The notes beneath the pieces are model-generated. The model had not been told where the DNA came from and made no database searches. It was given only the letters and a program-made list of their open reading frames with translations. From Klebsiella quasipneumoniae subsp. quasipneumoniae (GTDB lineage Bacteria; Pseudomonadota; Gammaproteobacteria; Enterobacterales; Enterobacteriaceae), in assembly GCF_020525925.1 (NCBI RefSeq), contig NZ_CP084876.1:434001-498000 (forward strand): a stretch of DNA of 64,000 nt, given 5' to 3'. Made by a program: the position numbers and the translations under genes. Within the stretch, counting starts at the first letter, position 1. Every line of letters starts with the position of its first letter. This document shows, in pieces, positions 59,482-64,000 of this stretch.

Positions 59482-60951
59482 ATGACGGCTGAATTATTAG
59501 TGAACGTAACGCCATCCGAAACGCGCGTTGCGTATATTGATGGCGGTATTCTGCAGGAAATCCATATTGAGCGTGAAGCGCGACGCGGAATAGTAGGCAA
59601 TATCTACAAAGGTCGTGTTAGCCGAGTGCTGCCGGGAATGCAGGCGGCTTTTGTAGATATTGGTCTGGATAAGGCGGCGTTCCTCCACGCCTCCGATATC
59701 ATGCCGCATACCGAGTGCGTTGCCGGTGAAGAGCAAAAGCAGTTTACCGTGCGCGATATTTCGGAGCTGGTGCGCCAGGGCCAGGACCTGATGGTCCAGG
59801 TGGTTAAAGATCCGCTCGGTACCAAAGGCGCGCGTCTGACCACCGATATTACCCTGCCTTCCCGCTATCTGGTCTTTATGCCGGGCGCCTCCCACGTGGG
59901 GGTCTCTCAGCGCATTGAAAGCGAAGCCGAGCGCGAGCGGCTGAAAAAGGTCGTGGCAGAGTACTGCGACGAGCAGGGCGGATTTATCATTCGCACCGCC
60001 GCGGAAGGCGTTCACGAGCAAGAGATGGCCGCCGATGCCGCCTATCTTAAGCGCGTATGGACCAAGGTGATGGAGCGCAAAAAGCGCAACCAGACCCGCT
60101 ATCAGCTGTACGGCGAGCTGGCCCTGGCTCAGCGCGTGCTGCGTGATTTTGCCGACGCGCATCTCGACCGGATTCGCGTCGACTCGCGGCTGACCTACGA
60201 GGCGCTACTCGAATTTACCGCCGAATATATCCCGGAAATGACCAGCAAGCTGGAACACTACAGCGGCCGTCAGCCGATATTCGATCTCTTTGACGTTGAG
60301 AACGAAATTCAGCGCGCGCTGGAGCGTAAAGTCGAGCTCAAGTCCGGGGGGTATCTGATCATCGACCAGACCGAGGCGATGACCACCATCGATATCAACA
60401 CCGGGGCGTTTGTTGGGCATCGCAATCTTGACGATACTATCTTCAATACCAATATCGAAGCCACCCAGGCGATAGCCCGCCAGCTGCGTTTGCGTAATCT
60501 CGGCGGCATTATCATCATTGATTTCATCGACATGAACAATGAAGACCATCGCCGGCGGGTGTTGCACTCCCTGGAGCAGGCCCTCAGTAAAGACCGGGTG
60601 AAGACCAGCATCAACGGTTTCTCCCAGTTGGGTCTGGTGGAGATGACCCGTAAACGCACCCGCGAAAGCGTGGAGCATGTGCTGTGCAACGAATGCCCGA
60701 CCTGCCACGGACGCGGAACGGTAAAGTCCGTGGAAACGGTATGCTATGAGATTATGCGTGAGATCGTTCGCGTGCATCATGCTTATGATTCCGATCGCTT
60801 CCTGGTCTATGCTTCCCCTGCGGTGGCGGAAACCCTGAAAGGGGAAGAGTCGCATGCGCTGGCGGAAGTGGAGATCTTTGTCGGCAAGCAGGTGAAGGTA
60901 CAAATTGAGCCGCTCTATAATCAAGAGCAGTTCGATGTGGTTATGATGTAA
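59482..60951 (+). CDS. rng: Ribonuclease G
   Basis: RNase G trims the 5' end of 16S rRNA and degrades some mRNAs. The 489-residue protein is the catalytic half of the RNase E/G family: an S1 domain (about 35-125), 5'-sensor and RNase H-like regions, the metal-binding DINTGAF and IIDFIDM segments, and the zinc-link CPTC. It lies 2 bases after yhdE. Confidence 0.98.
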   Translation: MTAELLVNVTPSETRVAYIDGGILQEIHIEREARRGIVGNIYKGRVSRVLPGMQAAFVDIGLDKAAFLHASDIMPHTECVAGEEQKQFTVRDISELVRQGQDLMVQVVKDPLGTKGARLTTDITLPSRYLVFMPGASHVGVSQRIESEAERERLKKVVAEYCDEQGGFIIRTAAEGVHEQEMAADAAYLKRVWTKVMERKKRNQTRYQLYGELALAQRVLRDFADAHLDRIRVDSRLTYEALLEFTAEYIPEMTSKLEHYSGRQPIFDLFDVENEIQRALERKVELKSGGYLIIDQTEAMTTIDINTGAFVGHRNLDDTIFNTNIEATQAIARQLRLRNLGGIIIIDFIDMNNEDHRRRVLHSLEQALSKDRVKTSINGFSQLGLVEMTRKRTRESVEHVLCNECPTCHGRGTVKSVETVCYEIMREIVRVHHAYDSDRFLVYASPAVAETLKGEESHALAEVEIFVGKQVKVQIEPLYNQEQFDVVMM

Positions 60952-60988
60952 GACACTGCGTCATTGTGCGGCTGACAAGGAGAGAGGC

Positions 60989-63900
60989 GTGAGGCGACTG
61001 CCCGGGATTTTATTGCTCACCGTGGCAACACTGATTGTTATCGTCGCGCTGCTGGTGAGTGGCTTGCGTCTCGTGTTGCCACAGCTCGATGCCTGGCGTC
61101 CGCAGCTGCTGGAGAAGATCTCCTCTCTCACCGGCACGCCGGTGGATGCCTCGCAGATCGCCGCCAGCTGGCAAACTTTTGGCCCAACATTAGATGTCCG
61201 CGATATTCATGTCGGGCTGAAAGATGGCGGGACAATGGCGGTCAAGCGCGTGACCCTGGCGCTGGACGTCTGGCAGAGTCTGTTGCATATGCGCTGGCAG
61301 TTCCGTGATCTCACCTTCTGGCAGCTGCAGATCCATACCAATACCCCTATTCAGACCAATGACGGCGGTGAAAGCCTGAAAACCGACCGCGTCAGCGATC
61401 TCTTTTTACGTCAGTTCGACCACTTTACTCTGCGCGACAGCCATCTGAGCTTCCTGACTATTTCCGGTCAGCGGGCGGAGCTGGCGGTCCCGCAGCTGAC
61501 CTGGCTGAACGGCAGGAACCGTCACCGCGCCGAGGGGCAGCTCAGCCTTTCCAGTCTCACCGGCCAGCATGGCGTCATGCAGGTGCGGATGGATCTCCGC
61601 GATGAGGATGGCCTGCTGAACAAAGGCCGGGTCTGGCTGCAGGCTGACGATATTGACGTCAAGCCCTGGCTGGGCCGCTGGATGCAGGACAATATTGCCC
61701 TGAAAAGCGCCCGCTTCAGCCTCGAAGGCTGGATGACCATTGAAAAAGGCGATGTGGCCAGCGGCGACGTATGGCTGAAAAAAGGGGGCGCCAGCTGGCA
61801 GGGGGATAGCAAGGTTCATCACCTGTCAGTGGATAACCTGACGGCGCATCTCTCCCATGACAAGCAGAGCTGGGGCTTCTACATTCCCGATACGCGGATC
61901 GCGATCGACGATAAACCCTGGCCAAGCGGCGCGCTGGCGATGGCGTGGATCCCTGCGCAGGATGTCGGTGGCGACGGTCATCAGCGTAGCGATGAATTAC
62001 GTATTCGCGCCAGCAACTTAGCCCTCAGCGGTCTGAGCGGACTGCAGCCGTTTGCCGATAAGCTGGCGCCTTCATTGGGCGAACTCTGGCGCACCACGCA
62101 GCCCAGCGGCAAAATCAACCTGCTGGCTCTCGATATTCCCCTGCAGGCGACGGAGAAAACGCGCTTTCAGGCGCAGTGGAGCGATCTGGCGTGGAAGCAG
62201 TGGAAGCTCCTGCCGGGAGCGGAACACTTTTCCGGCAGCCTGAATGGCAGCGTTGAGCATGGGGAACTGCGCGCGCGCATGACGAAGGCGCTGATGCCGT
62301 ATACCGGTGTTTTCCGGGCCCCGCTGGAGATCGCCGCTGGCGAAGCCACCCTCAGCTGGGTAAAAAATGACAAAGGGTTTATGCTTGATGGCCGCGATAT
62401 TGACGTGCAGGCGACGGGGGTACGCGCCCGCGGCGGCTTCCGCTATCTGCAACCGCAGGGGGACGATCCCTGGCTGGGCATTCTGGCGGGGATCAGCACC
62501 AACGATGGCGGCCAGGCGTGGCGTTACTTCCCGGAAAACCTGATGGGCAAAGCGCTGGTGGACTATCTCAGCAGCGCGATAAAAGCCGGACAGGCACGCG
62601 ATGCGACGCTGGTGTATGGCGGCAACCCACATCTGTTCCCGTATCCGCACAACGAAGGACAGTTCCAGGTTTACGTCCCGCTGAAGAATGCCACTTTCGC
62701 TTTTCAACCGGACTGGCCGGCGCTGACCGGGTTGAATATCGACCTTAATTTTATCAACAGCGGCCTGTGGATGCGGGCGGAGAAAGCGATGCTCGGCAAC
62801 GTAACCGCCAGCAATCTCGATGCCGCGATCCCGGATTATGCACAGGAAAAACTGCTGATTGATGCCGATATCAAAGGCCCGGGGAAAGAGGTGGGACCTT
62901 ATTTCAACACCACGCCGCTGAAAGAGACCCTGGGAGCGGCGCTGGATTCCCTGCAGCTGGATGGTGATGTAAGCGCTCGCTTACATCTGAACATTCCCCT
63001 CGATGGCGAAATGACCACCGCGAAAGGCGATGTGCATCTGCAGAATAACGATCTGTTTATCAAGCCGTTAGATACCACGCTGCAGAATCTGAGCGGTAAT
63101 TTCAGCTTTGTGAATGGCGATCTTAATAGTCAAACGTTGAGCGCGACCTGGTTTAATCAGCCGCTGAACCTCAATTTTTCCACCCGCGAAGGCGAAAAAG
63201 CATTTCTGGTGGATGTCGGGATGAACGCCAGCTGGCAACCGTCGCGCACCGGGCTGCTGCCGAAAGCGGTTAATGAGGCGCTGAGCGGTAGCGTTCCTTG
63301 GGAGGGTAAAGTCGCTATCGAACTGCCGTACCATGGCAATGCCAGCTATAAGGTTGATATCAATGGCGATCTGAAGAATGTGAGCAGTCACTTACCTTCA
63401 CCGGTCAACAAGCCCGCTGGCGAACCCCTGCCGGTCAAAATTAATGTTGCCGGCGGTCTGAGCAGCTTCGACCTGACCGGTTCCGTTGGCGCGAAGAATC
63501 ATATCAACAGCCGCTGGTTGCTGAACCGTAAGCTGACGCTGGACAGAGCGATCCTCACGACGGACAGCAAAGGCCCCTCTCCGCTGCCCGACCAGCCCGG
63601 CGTTGAGCTCAATCTGCCGCCGATGGATGGCGCGCAGTGGCTGGCGCTGTTCCAGAAGGGCGCGGCGAATGAAGTCAGCAGCAGCGTCCTCTTTCCACCG
63701 CGCATTGTGCTGCGTACGCCGTCGCTTGCGCTGGCCGGCCAGCAATGGAACAACGTGAGTCTGATGTCGCAGCCGGTCACCGGCGGTTCACAGGTTGAGG
63801 CGCAGGGGCGCGAGATCAACGCCACCCTGACGATGCGCGACAATGCCCCGTGGCTGGCAAATGTGCGTTATCTCTATTTCAACCCGGCCAGCGCCAGCGG

Positions 63901-64000
63901 CAAGGGCGGAACGGAGAACGTGGCCCCGCAGGCGGAGACGCGGCCGGATTTCCACGGTTGGCCCGATCTGCAGCTGCGCTGCGCGGAATGCTGGCTGTGG
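60989..64000 (+). CDS. yhdP: AsmA/TamB-like envelope protein YhdP, N-terminal 1004 residues
   Basis: YhdP is one of the bridge-like AsmA-family proteins that, with TamB and YdbH, move phospholipids between the inner and outer membranes. The GTG at 60989 (MRRLPGILLL) is followed by one N-terminal membrane helix and a long beta-rich periplasmic groove. The frame is open and in phase to the last base (1004 codons), about four fifths of the E. coli protein; the rest is beyond the window. AAGGAGAG at 60978-60985 is the ribosome binding site. Confidence 0.96.
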   Translation, partial: MRRLPGILLLTVATLIVIVALLVSGLRLVLPQLDAWRPQLLEKISSLTGTPVDASQIAASWQTFGPTLDVRDIHVGLKDGGTMAVKRVTLALDVWQSLLHMRWQFRDLTFWQLQIHTNTPIQTNDGGESLKTDRVSDLFLRQFDHFTLRDSHLSFLTISGQRAELAVPQLTWLNGRNRHRAEGQLSLSSLTGQHGVMQVRMDLRDEDGLLNKGRVWLQADDIDVKPWLGRWMQDNIALKSARFSLEGWMTIEKGDVASGDVWLKKGGASWQGDSKVHHLSVDNLTAHLSHDKQSWGFYIPDTRIAIDDKPWPSGALAMAWIPAQDVGGDGHQRSDELRIRASNLALSGLSGLQPFADKLAPSLGELWRTTQPSGKINLLALDIPLQATEKTRFQAQWSDLAWKQWKLLPGAEHFSGSLNGSVEHGELRARMTKALMPYTGVFRAPLEIAAGEATLSWVKNDKGFMLDGRDIDVQATGVRARGGFRYLQPQGDDPWLGILAGISTNDGGQAWRYFPENLMGKALVDYLSSAIKAGQARDATLVYGGNPHLFPYPHNEGQFQVYVPLKNATFAFQPDWPALTGLNIDLNFINSGLWMRAEKAMLGNVTASNLDAAIPDYAQEKLLIDADIKGPGKEVGPYFNTTPLKETLGAALDSLQLDGDVSARLHLNIPLDGEMTTAKGDVHLQNNDLFIKPLDTTLQNLSGNFSFVNGDLNSQTLSATWFNQPLNLNFSTREGEKAFLVDVGMNASWQPSRTGLLPKAVNEALSGSVPWEGKVAIELPYHGNASYKVDINGDLKNVSSHLPSPVNKPAGEPLPVKINVAGGLSSFDLTGSVGAKNHINSRWLLNRKLTLDRAILTTDSKGPSPLPDQPGVELNLPPMDGAQWLALFQKGAANEVSSSVLFPPRIVLRTPSLALAGQQWNNVSLMSQPVTGGSQVEAQGREINATLTMRDNAPWLANVRYLYFNPASASGKGGTENVAPQAETRPDFHGWPDLQLRCAECWLW

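Overview
The window is a stretch of core enterobacterial chromosome, most likely from the Klebsiella pneumoniae complex. The 16S gene has Klebsiella-type variable regions. Gene order follows the slyX/fkpA to str, S10, spc and alpha operons, then an rrnD-type rRNA operon, then fis, acc, mre and yhdP, as in Escherichia coli but read in the opposite direction. Protein lengths and motifs match enterobacterial orthologues almost throughout, and no gene is visibly frameshifted. There is no prophage, insertion sequence, CRISPR array, integron or defence island.

Layout. 1-3050: the start of slyX, fkpA (periplasmic prolyl isomerase), then yheO-tusDCB (tRNA 2-thiolation sulfur relay). 3071-7622: str operon rpsL-rpsG-fusA-tufA. 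7708-9009: Fur-box-preceded bfd and bfr (iron storage and release), then a convergent orphan prepilin peptidase. 9152-23054: S10, spc and alpha ribosomal protein operons with secY and rpoA. 23121-28951: yhdN, zntR and arfA facing the mscL, trkA, rsmB, fmt, def block. 29080-33401: dprA-smg-yrdD-tsaC-aroE-yrdB facing yrdA. 33554-39014: the rRNA operon, 16S - 23S - 5S - tRNA-Thr - 5S, with two tandem promoters. 39191-44997: yhdV, the AcrEF efflux pump and its divergent TetR regulator. 45082-51715: dusB-fis, yhdT-panF-prmA and aroQ-accB-accC. 51948-55990: msrPQ and csrD. 56296-64000: mreBCD-yhdE-rng and yhdP, which runs off the right edge.

How the parts relate. Most of the window makes and tunes the translation apparatus: rRNA, about 30 ribosomal proteins, EF-G, EF-Tu, RNA polymerase alpha, tRNA modification (TusBCD, TsaC, DusB), rRNA and ribosomal-protein methylation (RsmB, PrmA), initiator formylation and deformylation (Fmt, Def) and ribosome rescue (ArfA). 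Fis links growth rate to rRNA promoter activity. The rest is fatty-acid initiation (AccBC), shape determination (MreBCD), envelope repair (MsrPQ, FkpA, YhdP) and ion transport (TrkA, MscL).

I found no undescribed multi-gene system. What deserves a second look is small: a 12-bp perfect hairpin that buries the msrP ribosome binding site, a tRNA-free rRNA spacer that folds into a GCGA-capped hairpin, a long-range stem in the mreB leader, inverted repeats in the acrE-acrS and msrQ-aroQ gaps, paired compensatory differences between the two 5S genes, and local gene-content differences from E. coli (no yhdWXYZ, no acuI, msrPQ and aroQ placed here, a lone truncated prepilin peptidase).
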